This document shows, piece by piece, positions 1 through 13,900 of a DNA stretch of 64,000 nucleotides (within the stretch, counting starts at the first letter, position 1; every line of letters begins with the position of its first letter). The DNA is from Oscheius sp. JU75 (Eukaryota > Nematoda > Chromadorea > Rhabditida > Rhabditidae), in the NCBI GenBank assembly GCA_037178855.1, contig JASJZC010000001.1:806001-870000 (forward strand), written 5' to 3'. Both the position numbers and the translations under genes were made by a program. Under the pieces are notes generated by a model. The model worked only from the letters and a program-made list of their open reading frames with translations. It did no database searches and was not told the DNA's origin.

Positions 1-3000
1 CTGAGGAACTGTAGTAGTAGCCGACCGAGCAATTTTCTATACGACCCCTAGTCATGGAAGTATTTTTAACTCACTATAACAGCCATCAATGGAAGCAACC
101 TTGCTTAACCCGCCAGTAGTTTTTCCAACGTCACAAGGGACACATTCGTTTATGGGTGGGTGCATTCTGTAGCTGTCCGGAGGACAGTCAACACAAGAAT
201 TTTTGGAGACGTCCCACCAAGTTCCTGGAGCACAATTTGCTAAAAATTAGTATTATATCTGGTTGAAAGAGCCTGTTACCACACGAATATTGGTTATCGT
301 CAGGTTTTCCACACGGAAATTCCGGATCGCAGTCAAAGTAAGCGTCCGATGTTGGCTGTCCATCCGGAAATGTGTTCTTGACACTGTTCTGGACGGAAGA
401 TTGGAGCATGTCTCGGGTGTTGCTGAAAATTAAAATACATTTTCAATAACTGTTAGCACCCATACTGTCTCAGCGGGCGCTGCGAGCCATATCTCGAGAC
501 AACTACGCTTCTTTGCAATTCTGTCGTACCGGAGAAGCTTCTCACTACTTGTTAAGATAAATGGTTAAACTCAAAAAATAGTTTTGGGTTCTATGCAAAA
601 CAGGGCGTTTTCCTGCTGCGCTACCGTAATCCGTAAAAACTTACTTTACAATGATTCGGTACTCGAAAAACTGCGTGAAGTCGTTAATGATCCCTCGTTT
701 CCTTACTTTACCGACATCGGAGCACTGCGGATAAATCTCGAAACACTTTGCATCGGAGCAGACAGACGAAGTTGCGTTGCTGAGTGTACTGCTCAACTTG
801 TTGTAAATCTAAAAAGCAGATTTCTTTAATGTTTTGGACAGAAACCCACATCATCGCACGAAGTTCCATTTCCGGTCACAGTTCCATTTATCGTCTGGGT
901 CGGATCGGTCGTGTTACCACAGCTTGGGAAACTGTAAGGCCTGTCCAAAGAGAAGGACGATACCCTGTCCCATTGTCCCAAGTCATCACAGACGAAAAAC
1001 TCTGGATCTGTCTTGGGGAACGCCTCATCCATACATGTCAATCTGACCACCATTTGACTGTTGGTCCCTTTGACATTTAGTCGCTCGACTCTGCCACCGG
1101 GTGGATCCTCCGTCAAACAGTCCGTCGGAGCAACGACGACAGGAAATTGGCAGGTGACGGAATTCGAAGCGGCATCTTTTGCCACATAAATTACTTGATA
1201 GTAGCCCCTTAAATTTTGTGTTTTGTTAATTCGAAATCTTTACTTACCAAGGAAATAGTTGCCCAGGTCGGAAGTTATTGGTCACTGTAGCCACTGCCAC
1301 ATTGTCCTTAACAAAAGTATTTAAAGAGTGGTTTAATGAGTTACCTTGAAAGTTGGCGCTGTCCAGCTGACAGTCGTAAACTTTTGGGCCGAAACTAATC
1401 GGATTGGTCCGGGACAGGAGGTCACAACTGGAGGGATCTTGTCGACTGTACCACAGGGTCTGAAAATGGAAAGATGTGAGAGTGACAGTGACCAACCTTC
1501 CAGGAAGACAATTAGAAATATCACAGATTCCCGGCTGAACTTGGATTACACCCGGATTGGATCTATCCAAAGTAGTAAAATTCTTATCCCAACTAATGAG
1601 CAGAGGAGAATTGCCAAAGTCGTAGGTAGTATTCGCACAATTGAAAGCCATTGAGGCGATTTGTGTGTCATTCAGCCGTTCGAAGAAAAGCTGAACAAGA
1701 CTTAGTTCCCCTTGGAACTGATTCCCTGGAGCCAGGGAGACCATATAGAGTGTGACACTATTTTGAGGGAGGACTTGATAAGTTGAGTTCCGAACTGGCA
1801 TTCCGTCTAGGAAGTAGGTCCAGGTTTGTCTGAAACCATTTTTTTTAGAAGTGTGAATTGAAACTAACCGTCCAGTGTTGTAGACAGGAGCAATGACACA
1901 GACATGGTGCCATTGAAGAGTCGGGATGCTGACGTTCATGATTCTGGTGTTGTCTATTAGCACTCCGAGATTGTCTACTGTCAGAACATGGAGGTTTCTG
2001 AAAATTGAATTTCTGCCACTGTTACTCTAACCCTCACTCACGTGCTTGTCCGGATTCCCATGAACGGAGGAAGAGGAGTACTACTGGTAGCTGGTACCGA
2101 CGGAGCATACTGTACCCATCCACACAATGTGAACTCCCTTAAAAGAATCTCGGTATATTCACTATTACTTCGTAGTCCTGCCTGTATAGTGAAGTATTTA
2201 GTTGAGATGATACAAAGTCCTGATTGGAAGGGTACCCTGTCCAGAGGAGATCAAAAGAGACGTCTCTTTCTAAAAATGGGCTATACGGATCAAAAACTTA
2301 GTGCTCACGGGTCTGACAGTACTCTCCCTCATAGTTCTCGGTACATATACACCGTGCATTTAAAAAGATGTCCTCTTGGCAGGTTGCTCCATTCAGACAG
2401 AGGGTCGGAGTGCATCTCGTCTGAAATTTCAGTTCACTGCCACACACATGTGGTCAAGTTCTGTTTATTGTCTCTGTCTCTGTCTGCTGTCTCTCTTACT
2501 CCAAGAGTCTCGCAGCTGTCCCCATGCACTCCAGTGGGACAGGTACAATTCTTATTCCCATCTTCTGTCACCCTACAGGTTCCTCCGTTCTCACAAACAA
2601 ATCCCATCTCTGAGCAACTCTTCAACTGGTCGCAGTTTGCTCCATCGTATGCCGAGGTACAGTTACAGTAGAAACCATCCGAGTCATGGTAACAGATTCC
2701 ATGCTGACAAGTGTTAGTACAGTTAATCTGGTATGATTAGCTCTGGTTCGTGAATGAGAGAACAAACTTTTGACTTCGTGCAAAGCGATCCGGTCCAGGA
2801 ATCGGTACAGTTACAGTATGGGTTGTTAGCTCCGTCCAACTGACAGGTACCGGCATGCTCACAGGGCAGATTACACTGATTGGAAAATGCTCTCAAACTG
2901 AGAAATGACTTACAGGGATCGGGCTCTCACAGTGCGAGCCAGTCCATCCGGGATCACATTGACAGTTTCCAGCTTGAAGACAGATACCATTAACACAGAC

Positions 3001-6000
3001 GACTCCGAAACAGAGGTCTTGCTGACACCACTGAAAACTGAATGTCTCTCAGTCTCTATGTCTCTGTGTCTCCCTGTCTCTCTATCCCTCTGTCTCTGTT
3101 ACTCTATGCCTGTCTCTTTGTCCACTCACAGTTCCGTCATACTCTCCGGTGCAATTACATGTGTACCCATGTTGACCAGGTTTATAAGTATCTGTGCATG
3201 TTCCTTGGTTGAAGCAGGGACTAAGCTCCGGCGTACAGTAACTGACAGTCTCAGCACAATTGTCTGGTTGACTACCCAGAGGTCTAAAAAACAATGACCC
3301 GTTTAAGAGATGGACTCACTTATAGTTATTGTCTTCGCAATTGCACACGTAGTCCGGATAGATCAGTTCGATACACTGATTCTTGCCACAACTGGAAGAC
3401 TGACAGGCTTCCTCCAATGGAGTGTCGCAGTAGGGCTGCTGGTAGCTACTCTGACAATCGCAAATGACTCCGACTATGTTGTCCGGAGCATTATGACAGT
3501 CCCCACTGACGCAAGGATTGGTATAGCTGCAGTAGTCTATGGGTACATCGCATAGAGTTCCAGTATAGCCAGCATCACACAAACAGAAAGTACCATTGTA
3601 GGTAGTGTGACATATCGAGGTGGAGGGAGAACAGTCATTGTGAGGGAGACAGTTCTGGTGGATGATCAGTTGAGAACAGTCAATTCCGTCCCAACCAGAC
3701 AGACAGTGGCAGATTCCTTAACTGTCTTTTACAGATAGACAGAGAGACTGACTCACCATGCTTGCATGTGCCTCCATTCTGGCAGATGACATTCTGACAG
3801 GCTAGGCTGACGTCACAGAGCTCTCCGGCGTATCCAGGATTGCAAATACAGGGCAAGGAATTCTCAAACATAGTCCCAGCACAGGCTCCGTTCACACATT
3901 GACATTTACTGCCACTGTCTCCGTCAATAAGGAGCGTCTTGTTGAACACTTTGAAACATTTCTGAAGCAGTGATCCCCAGTCAGTATCGTTCGGGGTGAA
4001 ACCAGACTGCGAGTCGGGGCATGTTGTTGATGGACCGTCCATGCATAAGGAACTGTCGCTGTAGGCCCCGGTACCTGAGATTCGAATGACTCGGTCTCTC
4101 TGTCTTTCTGTCTCGATGTCTCACTCTTCTTACCAAATCCATTTTTACAGGAACACGTCCCGTCATCCTGAACTTCTCCCTCAGAACACCATATCCCATA
4201 ATTTGGTATCTGAATACACTGAAGTCCATCTGCATCCGGATAGAATCCTAAACTCTGGACAGTCCTGTTTTCCTCCTTCCCTACCTTCCAGACACTCGCA
4301 CTGCTTGGTGATCGTGTTACAGTGACCATTGGAACAGTTGTTCAGGTCATCCGTACAGTCGGACATGTCAGATCCATCTGGAGGGTGTACTGTTGGAAAC
4401 CAAGGCTTTGCTAAAGCCGTTGTGCGGGAAGAGAGACGAGTGGTTCTGTTAGAAGGTCTGGTCTGGGTAGACACAGTCCAGGGAAAGTACTTAGTTGACA
4501 TAGACTGGGAACTGGAGCCAAGAGAGTCGGTAGTCGAGCGAAGAGTCGATCCAAAGGTAGAAAGAGATGAGGCTGAAGTCGGTCCAAAAGACGTGGAAGG
4601 GAAACTTGAAGTGGACCCAAAGATGGTGGAAGTCGAGCCAAGAGTCGAAGCATATGCTTGAGTGGTCTCTGCAGTAGAACAGTTCAGAAAGGACGTGTTC
4701 CATGCTGGTCGGTTCCCAATATCCAGGGTACATGTCACTGTATCTGGGGCACAATTCCTCAGGTAGACAGTCGCATTAAGAGCAAACGGCAATCCATTTG
4801 GGCTGGTCGAATTCATATAGTTGTTAGGGAAAAGGACGTCCAGCCGACTGCACTGGGGCACTGAAAATGGGGGGTCACTGTGAGAGAGACATAGAAACTA
4901 AAGGAAATAGAAACAGAGAGACATACTTACTGTGACAGAGCGGCTTCCGAACTTCCTGTTCATTTTTCCAGTCGAAAAAATTTCCTTGCAATCCACAGAC
5001 AGAATTCTTTGGTCCGATCAGAATGTACCCTATTGGGCAGCTGTTATCTACCCTGTCATATGGGTAGCTTGGATACGGAACAGAGCTCAGAGGACTTGCC
5101 CCAGCTGTTCTACATGGAACTGGAAACACAGTTCATGCAAACGATAACACTTACCTGTACAAGCATCGTCCCACATTCCCTCACATTGAGAACGGGATTT
5201 TATGGCCTTGATGTAAGCTTTTTCATATCCGAGACTGCTCACATTTCTCTCGCAGTAGACCCAGTATGGCTGGTCACTGAAAACTTTTATCTCTCTCTCT
5301 CTCTAGCAAACTAACCCCGGAGGATCCTGGTATCCGTGAAGGTACTGATCTGGTAGCAAATTGATGTTAGCTAACGTGCATTCACTGGAGCAGGAGATGC
5401 CTTGTAGTAATCCGTTTTGGCTTGAATTGGACCAAATTACTTTTCCGTAGGGACATTGACATTCATATCCTCTCGGTTTCCATGGTGTAGTATAACAAAT
5501 CGCATCCGGGTCACAGAGATTAGTCCCATCTTGACAAGGGTTTCTATCTAAACAAGAGTAAACCATAAGTTAATCATTTACATGTGCAGGTCTGGTTGTT
5601 CGGACTACCAACAGCAACATATGGATCGGGACAAGAACAGACTGTCGTTCCATTCAGGACGGTAGCATTACCTGGTTGACATTTACTCTCGAATAAAGGG
5701 ATATCTGCATAGACTACTGTAAAGCTTCGAGGTTGGACTCACAGTCACAGAAAATGTTTGGATTTGTCCATGACCCGTCTTTACAGACAGTGGTTCCTTG
5801 AAGAGCGTACCCCGAAATGCAGATGATGGTTCCATTTTCACCATACGCATAGGTCTGCTTGACGAAAGATCCGTAGAGAATAGGAAAAGAGAGACAGATT
5901 TGATCTGAATTATATTCTTGAGTCAGAGACGGAGACAGAGACACTTACCAACAAACTGAAATCCATAGAAGCTCCATCCAGGTTTGTAGATTTGTCCATG

Positions 6001-8875
6001 TTGATAATCACAGATTCTAAATAAGTTCGTACCAAATTATCGGTCAAGTTCCCTACGCATAAGCAGTCGCGTTAGGTTTCTTTCCTTCCGGAACCTCGTA
6101 GAAAACTTGCAAGCCAAAATAGAAGTTGCTTGAGGATATGATTGGACTGGCTCCCTTATAGACATCAGGTCTATCACATTGAGTTACTAAAAATTATGTT
6201 TCAGGAAGTTATTAACCAAGAACTTACGGAGACATTCCGGTGAAGGATTCCAATAATATTCTTCCCCTGAGTGGGTACAATTCACGCTACATATCCCAGT
6301 AGAAGCATCACAATCCGCTTGAGGATCAGGGAAATAGGTAGGTCTACAAGTGAAGGTTAACTTTCCACCCTGACTATAATTGGCAGCGATCGGATAGGAG
6401 GTTTTGAGCCAGGGAAGAACACAATGGTCCGCTGATATCTCTAATTCTGACGTCAGGGTCTGAGTAGAGAGACAGAGATCAGGATCGACGCTCCATTGAC
6501 CACCCATTAGGCATTCGGAAGATTCTGCTGGAGATCCTTCAACGCAGGCCACTTCCGATCCGAAAGAAAAGGATCCTGAGGGCCAGTCACAGTCTGAAAA
6601 CTGTCTTTGTCTCTCTGTGTTTTTGTCTCTTTGTTTCCCTGTCTTCTTATCTCCCTGTCTCACTGGCTCTGTCACTTACCCTGCGACACCTTGAAGCTCA
6701 TTGTGAATTCTGGGGACAACTGCTTGATATTGAGAGTCACAGAGTTCTCGTCCCGATAGGTACAAGCCGAACTCAGTCCGAGTTCCCCTGTCTTCGCTGT
6801 CAACCCAACAGTATCGGCTTTCGAGGAGACCAGATTGTCAACTCTCCAAGTATGTTTTCTATGTCCAACGAAGGCGAAAGAGAGACAGTGAGGGACAAAG
6901 GTCGGTTCCGGTTGGCATGGCCAGTGCAGTGACAGTGAGCCGACAGTCAGTGGGATGACCAGACAGGTTGACCCGAAGGGTATGACTCTTATCCGAAAAA
7001 TTGTCCTGTCCTGACTTCTCCAAGCATCCTGGACTGTCAGAGTAACTTCAGAAGATGGTATGACAACAGCTTGATTGTGTCCTGTACCACTGAATCCGAA
7101 AGAATAGCCAGCTCCGGTGACATTGACCGAGGCAGAGGACGACTTGTTCATGGACTCGGCTATGAACAGTAGGAACTGGGTAGTGATGGGAGCCACAGCT
7201 TGGAAAGAACAGTCGAAAGGGGTAGAGAAAGAGTCATAATCCGCTACTCCGTCCACAAGAGTACAGGCTGTCTTCTCTGAAAAGTACTGTCAGGAACTTT
7301 GGGTGCGCAGTTTCTAGGCCTTGTTTCGGATTTAAGGTATGATTTTTCATCGTCGTGATGTTCTACAAAGTTGTAGCCCTTATCGGAACCTACAGCTTTG
7401 CAGTATATCGTTTCTCTCACAATCCACGTTTTGAGCCTACTACAATCATGGTAAGCCTTTTTTTAAGGTTAAAAAAGCGTAATGTCAGGCATTGCGCTTT
7501 TTGGCTTAAAAGCTGTTGAACGAGTCTAATGAAGAACTTCGAGAGTTATCTAAGAAAAATACTGCTTTGGGAAAAAAGGGACTCTGGCCTGGCGAGATCC
7601 CTTTTTTCTTAGTGTTTTTGGAAACTTATTCCTCTCTTTAAAAAAATCGCTGACCTGCTGAATGAAACCTGACTCTAAATCCTTTCCCAGAATTTGTTGA
7701 TCGTAATCGGACAGTCACCAAACGAGAGTCTGTCCTTGTAGACAAGGCCTCTGTCTCGTCCCATGGAAGTTCAATAGGGTTAGAGTCACCGTTTACGGAG
7801 AGAAATGAGCTAGGCTCGTAGCCGTCTATCTAGAACTGGTTCTGAGTATCATCAAATCTCAAGAGTACAGTGAAGGCGACAGTCTTCCCGTCACTGGCTT
7901 CCAGATCCCATCTACAAGTCGACCCTTGTGGGTAGTTATCAGGGAACTGGGGTGAGCTGAACTCTCCGGAGCCTCTCATTAGGACATGACGACAGTCAGT
8001 CTGAAAGATGGTCAGTCTCTCGATCTCTCTGTCCGTCTGTCTTTTTGTGTCTCTCTATACCTGAGAAGAGAATCTGGATAACAGCTGTTCATTGGAACTC
8101 TCATCCGATCCATCTAAACAATCTCTGAATCCGTCGTGGTAGGCAGAAGCCGGTATGCATCGAGAATTGTCCAGGCATCGCCATTTGTCTGGACAAAAGC
8201 TCAGAAAAACTATGAGACTGAGTACCTGGAAGACATGCGAAGGTCTGACAGAGTACTGGAAGCTGCTCTGAACAGTTCATCAACCTCCAACCGACAGCAT
8301 CCGAACTGGTCAGGTCCAATGCCACACAATTATTGGTCTGAGCCTTCCTAAGTAACTATTGACTCATTTTTAGAGAAACTCACTGATTGGGTGGCTGGTC
8401 CACTGCCCAGAGTGGATTAAAGACTGAATCGATAGAGTTCAGAGGATTGAGAGACAGGGAAGAGTCATTGATTAGGCTTACTCCTGTCCAGTAGAGTCGT
8501 GGCTCGACTCTTGAACGAAGAGATCCTGCCACCAGCCAATTGTCGACTATGGCTGCTACGGCAAAGTGGAGACTGACAGGAGAATAGTTTAAGTGTTTGT
8601 AAACGGCTCTCTGTGTCTCTATCCCTCTATCTCTTTGTCTCGCTGTTCGGATCCGATTTGCTAGAATGAACTCACTCTCGATTCCTGCAAAAAGCTCCGC
8701 CGGTCGAAAAATTGAAAGATATAGCTGAATAGGGGTAGAAGCAGGACTCTCCGGCTAGCTGCCATCCAGAACCGAGTCCATCACAGGAATAATCGTACCC
8801 GCCAGAATCCCAATGAAAAGAGTAGGGATCAGCCAATAAAAATGGAAAAATCCATAGCAGGAGTAGTAATATCAT
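1..8875 (-). CDS. Large multidomain lectin/EGF/Sushi/HYR protein, SVEP1-like, partial
   Basis: Many short exons on the minus strand encode a secreted modular protein. From the N-terminus: ATG at 8875 and a hydrophobic signal peptide (MILLLLLWIFPFLLA); a C-type lectin domain over three exons (about 8685-8800, 8383-8575, 8255-8350); an LDLa module ending DCLDGSDE (about 8105-8225); a CUB domain (about 7690-8010); a CUB-like or unknown region (6690-7265); Sushi modules (6205-6600, 5720-5945, 4880-5110) with an EGF at 5305-5555; a Ser/Thr-rich mucin-like stretch (4400-4690); several EGF modules (2440-4030); a LamG/pentraxin domain (1520-1960); HYR (about 1140-1460); Sushi (840-1140); and a GCC2/GCC3 ephrin-receptor-like module (60-230). 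The last donor is near base 50 and an acceptor lies at base 1, so the gene runs off the left edge. The module set resembles SVEP1-type adhesion proteins; orthology is inferred. Exon borders are approximate. Confidence 0.8.
7345..7425. repeat. Dispersed intronic repeat, copy 1
   Basis: This intron segment contains GATGTTCTACAAAGTTGTAG followed by a second, partly complementary CTACAGCTTTGCAG. The same arrangement recurs at 18265-18335 and 30205-30275. It looks like a small interspersed element. No coding potential was seen. Confidence 0.45.
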
Positions 8876-9499
8876 CGCTGACGGGGCATCGGTCGCTTTT
8901 TTTTGACGAAAAGGGAGAGGAAATCTAGGGAAATTTCGAACGAGACTTTGCGAGGCCTGTTGCCCTCTTATCACCGTGATAAGGGCGAATAGTCGTCACG
9001 GAATATGTACAGGCTGTTGCTAGCGACAAGAGTGATACAAGGCTCGCGACAGCCTGCAGCACTTAGAGAGCCTTCCACAAGAAAACAAACAAAAGAATGC
9101 TGACCGTCGGGGGCTTGACATATGGAGGGATTTGGAAATGTCTCTGTCTCTCTGCCTCGTCATAGAGCTTGCGACCGAGACGGATCTCGTCCTGAAACTT
9201 CAGTTGCGGAGAGATTTCACCTTGCATGCAGAGAAGGGACAGTGACAGTAGCCTACCTGAACTGTAAAATAACTCACTTCTGTCATCATGTTGCTGGGAA
9301 GACGATTGTGGCGAACGACTTTTACAAAAGCTTTTGTTGCAATTCTAATTATTTTCGAATACGGAAAGTTTGTAAAAGTTACAGAAATTAGAATAAAAAT
9401 CCATAAAAGCGATTCAGAACTCAGTCTTTGGCGCCACTTTGACATCGAAAATCGCGCGGAAAAACTTTTGGATCAAACTACTGTTTCCATACGGCGTGT

Positions 9500-10236
9500 C
9501 ACGGCGTGTTACGCGCGTCGCCACTTTTTCAAACCGGGTGCAAACGCCGCTCGTTTTCTTAAGTACAGTATCCTACAAAAATCCTGGTTCAAATCGGTTT
9601 TGGCACAGAATACCATACCTCTAAAAGATTAATCTAAAAAGCGCGCGATTGCGCGAATTTCCCACTCTTCGAGCTCCAGTTTCTTACTTTATTTTTGAAG
9701 AATTATGTGCAGAAATCAGATCATTAGAAAAACCTAGAGCTAATAACAAGTTTAAAAACCGTTTTTCTCAACAGCGTCTCCACCTGTCGCTCGTTAGTTT
9801 CAGTTGACACTCCCATCACGCCTTATAAAAGGCGAAGGCGTCAGTTTGTGGACGGAGATAGCTTCCAAATTTATCACGCCTCCTGTCAGACAGAACTATT
9901 CACATCTAGCCTAAAATTGTGAAAAAGTAAAAAGAATAATAGGTGGAAAGTATGTGGCTGACGAAATAAAAGAGTTCCAATTTTGAATTCCCGCCCTCGA
10001 AATAGGAAATTGGCGCGAGCAAAAAGGCGTCGCCACTTTTTCTCGCGCCAATTTCCTATTTCGAGGGCGGGAGTTCAAAATTAGTTCTCTAGCCTCTTTT
10101 TAGATTAATGTAGGATATACGGTATTCTGTGCCAAAATCGGTTTAAACCACAATTTCGGTTGGATACTGTACTTAAGAAAAACGAGCGGCATTTGCGCCC
10201 GGTTTGAAAAAGTGGCGCCGCGCATAGCACGCCGTG
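9500..10236. mobile_element. Nonautonomous inverted-repeat DNA element (MITE-like)
   Basis: The arms 9500-9641 and 10096-10236 are imperfect inverted copies of each other, about 140 bp long. Both outer ends read CACGGCGTG inward. Shared internal stretches include the segments around CTTAAGTACAGTATCC and TTTTGGCACAGAATACC. The centre contains an independent near-perfect hairpin. No transposase ORF is present, so it would need a transposase from elsewhere. The family was not identified. Confidence 0.6.
9979..10082. repeat. 41-bp near-perfect hairpin
   Basis: Bases 9979-10019 pair with 10042-10082 with a single mismatch, leaving a 22-base loop. The stem contains the CCCGCCCTCGAAATAGG motif. It sits in the middle of the larger inverted-repeat element, so it is probably part of that element rather than a conserved RNA gene. 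Confidence 0.75.
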
Positions 10237-10948
10237 TCCAGTTCACTTCCATTTTCTTCTACCTTTTCACTGTATTTCATCCTTATTCTTTTCCGGTAAC
10301 AATGTAAACCTTATATACGAGTCTCATGTAAGAAAAAAACCCACCAAATAAGCTAAAATACTGTCTGTGGACAGTCACCTTTGGTCTTCCAGTTATTTTT
10401 TACTGTTTCCCTTGTCTATCCAACCAATCTCTTTCTTTTTCTCACTCCTACTATCCATTTCCAAACTGCTAGACCTTAAATACGTAATGTGAAAAGGAAC
10501 CGTGACGTTCCTTTGCGTACGAGTGCTATTGCACAATCTCACTCCTTCTCTGCCGTCCATCATGCTTGGGCCCAGTTTCCTCGTCACTCTCCTAGCTATA
10601 AATGACTCCTTTGTCACAAATATGCCTCATACTGGTTACTTATTTTCAAAAACTTTACGAACACTCTCTTTTCTTGCCAATGAGTCATCAGAAAAGCCTG
10701 TTTTTCATAATTTTAGGCCTAAAAGGTTTACAATCTAGTTTTCTACCATTCTCACATCATTTTCATGCTTTAGGCTACTTTGCCAGTAAAATAAGGCCTG
10801 AAAAAGATATCAAACTCGTCAGGAGTGACTCAAGCGCGTCATGTTTGTAGTTTTCTAAGATCAGTTTTAGGTTTCATTTTAAACTTTCTATCCGTCCAAG
10901 GCTCTCTTTTCCTATTTGTTATCTAAAATCCACGTAAATGTTTGCAGG

Positions 10949-13900
10949 ATGACGAAGCTATACGTCTGTCCCGACCGAGGATGCGACGAGAACGATGGCT
11001 CCGAGGAGAAGCCTTTGGCTTCCGTTTTCAAGGTAACTGTCCTCCCCTTTTGCCTCCTTTTCACCGAAAAATTCAGGCCATGCTGCTGAGCAAGAACTCT
11101 GGCGAGTTTTTCCAGCGGACCAAGGCCGATGATGGCACCGAGACGTGGACTCCGGTAGCCAAGGCTGCCTTGAAGAAAAACCTGAAGAAGTACGAGGCCG
11201 AGATGAAGAAGCTCGAGAAGGCCGGAACCCGGGAGAAGGAGAACGAAGCTGCCACGGCAGCTGCGCTTGAAGAGGCGAAAAAGGTACGGGGTTTCCTTGT
11301 TTTTACTCATTATTTACAAAGGTGAAGTGGCAGTCAATCAAGTTGCAGAGGTGTTGAAGATGTTTTGTGACAAAATCTGCGTCTTTTCCACCATTCTGAG
11401 CGACCTTCTAGTGTAAATGCTCGAATGGTCTATATTGCGAGATATAATTGACTGGCTCACCCGGCCAAATTTGCCGTTTCTTTTGTCTCCTCTTCCACAG
11501 CTCTAATTTGGCTTTTTGCAAACATTCTGGGCCATGTTCGAGCAGGAACATAACTGAAATCGGGCAAATCTAAATTGGGACTCTCTGTTTATCTTCCCGT
11601 CTCTGACTTTTCCTTATTGTCACCTTGACTCTCTGCTTCTGTCTCTTTGTCTCTCTGTCTCCCTCTGCCGCTCTGTTTCTTTTGACTCTCTGTCTCTCGT
11701 ACATGAGAAGCAAAATTCATCTTCCTTTTTCTGAGTTGTTGTCCAAATACATTAGGTGGCAACATTTTACAACAGCAGCAATTTACAGCTTTTTGTTTTG
11801 CTTCTATTTCGTGGCCAGGGACAAACAAACAAACAGACAAACAAAGGAATAGTCAACCAAAGACATTATCGCTCTCTTATGGTTTAGATGCTGAAAGACT
11901 TTGAATCCGATTTTGTCTCAATTTTCCAGTCTTCCTTAAGCTGGTCAAAAAATCTTACTATTTTACTTAGTGACAGAAAGACAGCAAACCTTAGGGAGAA
12001 AGTGATGGGGATGGCCAAGATCGGCCTAAATAACAGGCTCTAGTGCTCAGAAAGATGGAAACGCGAGCTATGATCAATTTGCAGATTACCTTCACCTACG
12101 ACGAGTCTCTCCCCACCCCCACGACCATCAAAATCGGCGAAGGAGCCCATCATCGCGAGCAGCGAATCCACGTCAAAGCCTGGGTACACCGCATGCGTCG
12201 CCAGGGCAAGGCTTTGATGTTCCTTGTCCTCCGCGATGGTACCGGCTTCCTGCAGTGCATTCTCACTGATTCCTTGGTATTTTCGGCCCCATCCCGTTAG
12301 AAAATAAACTCGAAATTCAGTGCCAGAGCTACGAGGCCGTCACCCTCACCACGGAGAGCTCCATCGAAGTTTATGGCCTGCTGAAGGAGGTCCCGGCCGG
12401 TAAACAGGCCCCGGGAGGACACGAACTCGTCGTCGATTATTGGAAGCTGATCTCCATGGCCCCTCCTGGCGGAATTGACAATGTACTGAACGAGGAGGCG
12501 GGTGTGGATATCATGCTCGACAACCGACATCTGGTGATCCGGGGCGAGAACGCTTCGAGAGTGCTGAGGATCCGAGCCGCAGTGACGAGAGCAATGCGCG
12601 AGCACTTCTATCATGCCGGCTATACGGAGGTTGTTCCACCGACTCTGGTCCAGACGCAGGTTCGTTCCTTTTTCATGATTTTGGCTACAGAAACGGCGCG
12701 AAACGAGAAAATTCAAATGATCTGGTTGTCAGACGGATTTGAATAGCTCAGTTCTCAGCATTTTTGCAAAAAGAAAATTAGGCAGAAACTTGTTGAGAAG
12801 AAAAACAATAGTCACGTAGAATCCCTTGATTCAAGCTGGTGGTAATTCCAGCCTTTTGGACTGTCAATAAGGCTTTGGAAAATCTACAAAATGACCAATT
12901 TTTCAACGCATAAGCTGTCAAACAAGTCTTTGTTGAAAATTAAAAGGGGTTTGACCATGCTTTCACCTGATTAACCCAAAAATCTCCGTATTCTGACCTG
13001 AAAAGCAACCTTAAACCCAGGAAAATGGCTTCAGATCGGCCAAAATCTATTTTCCTGAGGCAACCCTTATATATGGCCGCCAAGATTCTCAGTTGGAACC
13101 ATTTCCCTGGTTCCAAAGCTTGTTATTTTCTATTTTTTTATATTCTAGCCCCTTACCATCCGTCTTAGATCTTGTCGTTACCCCGAAAATAATAAGTTTG
13201 ACCCGGACGGAATCGAACCCGTGTCGTCTGCTTCGATTGGACGCGATGGAACACTTGTTCCATCGCGTCCAATGCCTTATGTGCTATCTCCGCAAATTGT
13301 CAGAAAAGCTTTCAAATAGGCTGATGCTAGAATTGCGGGTAAATTTTGTTGAAAACACCACCCAATTTCAGGTAGAAGGAGGTTCGACCCTGTTCGGCTT
13401 TGACTATTTCGGTGAGCCGGCTTTCCTGACCCAATCCTCGCAGCTCTATCTGGAGACGTGCAACGCCTCCATCGGGGACGTCTACTGCATCGCGCAGTCC
13501 TATCGAGCCGAAAAATCTAGGACGCGACGTCATTTGGCCGAATATTCCCATGTCGAAGCCGAATGCCCCTTCATCACCTTCGACCAGCTGATGGACCGAA
13601 TTGAGGCGCTCGTCTGCGACACGGTCGACCGCATCATGGCCGATCCCGTGGCCAAGGATCTCATCCACACTGTCAATCCCGTAAGTTTGGATTTTGTTCT
13701 GAGACAGAAACCAGGTTATTGGAGATAAACAAGAGTCTGCCAGGACTTGTTCCCTACCCTGTCGCTTTGTCCCAGTCTCTACATGTCGATTGGAAAGCCA
13801 AAAACTGTTCAAATTCTGAACAAGTTCATAATTTTTGCCATTTGCTCTCACTGTCAGTGAGATAGACTGCACGGTTAGATGGATAGAATGACCAATTTGG

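Larger units (their letters stand above)
8876..10948. other. Divergent intergenic region between lectin gene and NARS
   Basis: The two genes are transcribed away from each other, so both promoters should lie here. Most of the centre is occupied by an inverted-repeat element (9500-10236). A TATAAAAG motif at about 9825 lies inside that element. An acceptor-like TTTGCAG ends two bases before the NARS start codon. No convincing coding ORF was seen. Confidence 0.5.

Noticed and set aside
13233-13270. Perfect 17-bp hairpin as a terminator
   Set aside because: It lies inside a Pol II intron of a eukaryotic gene and belongs to a tRNA-like repeat.
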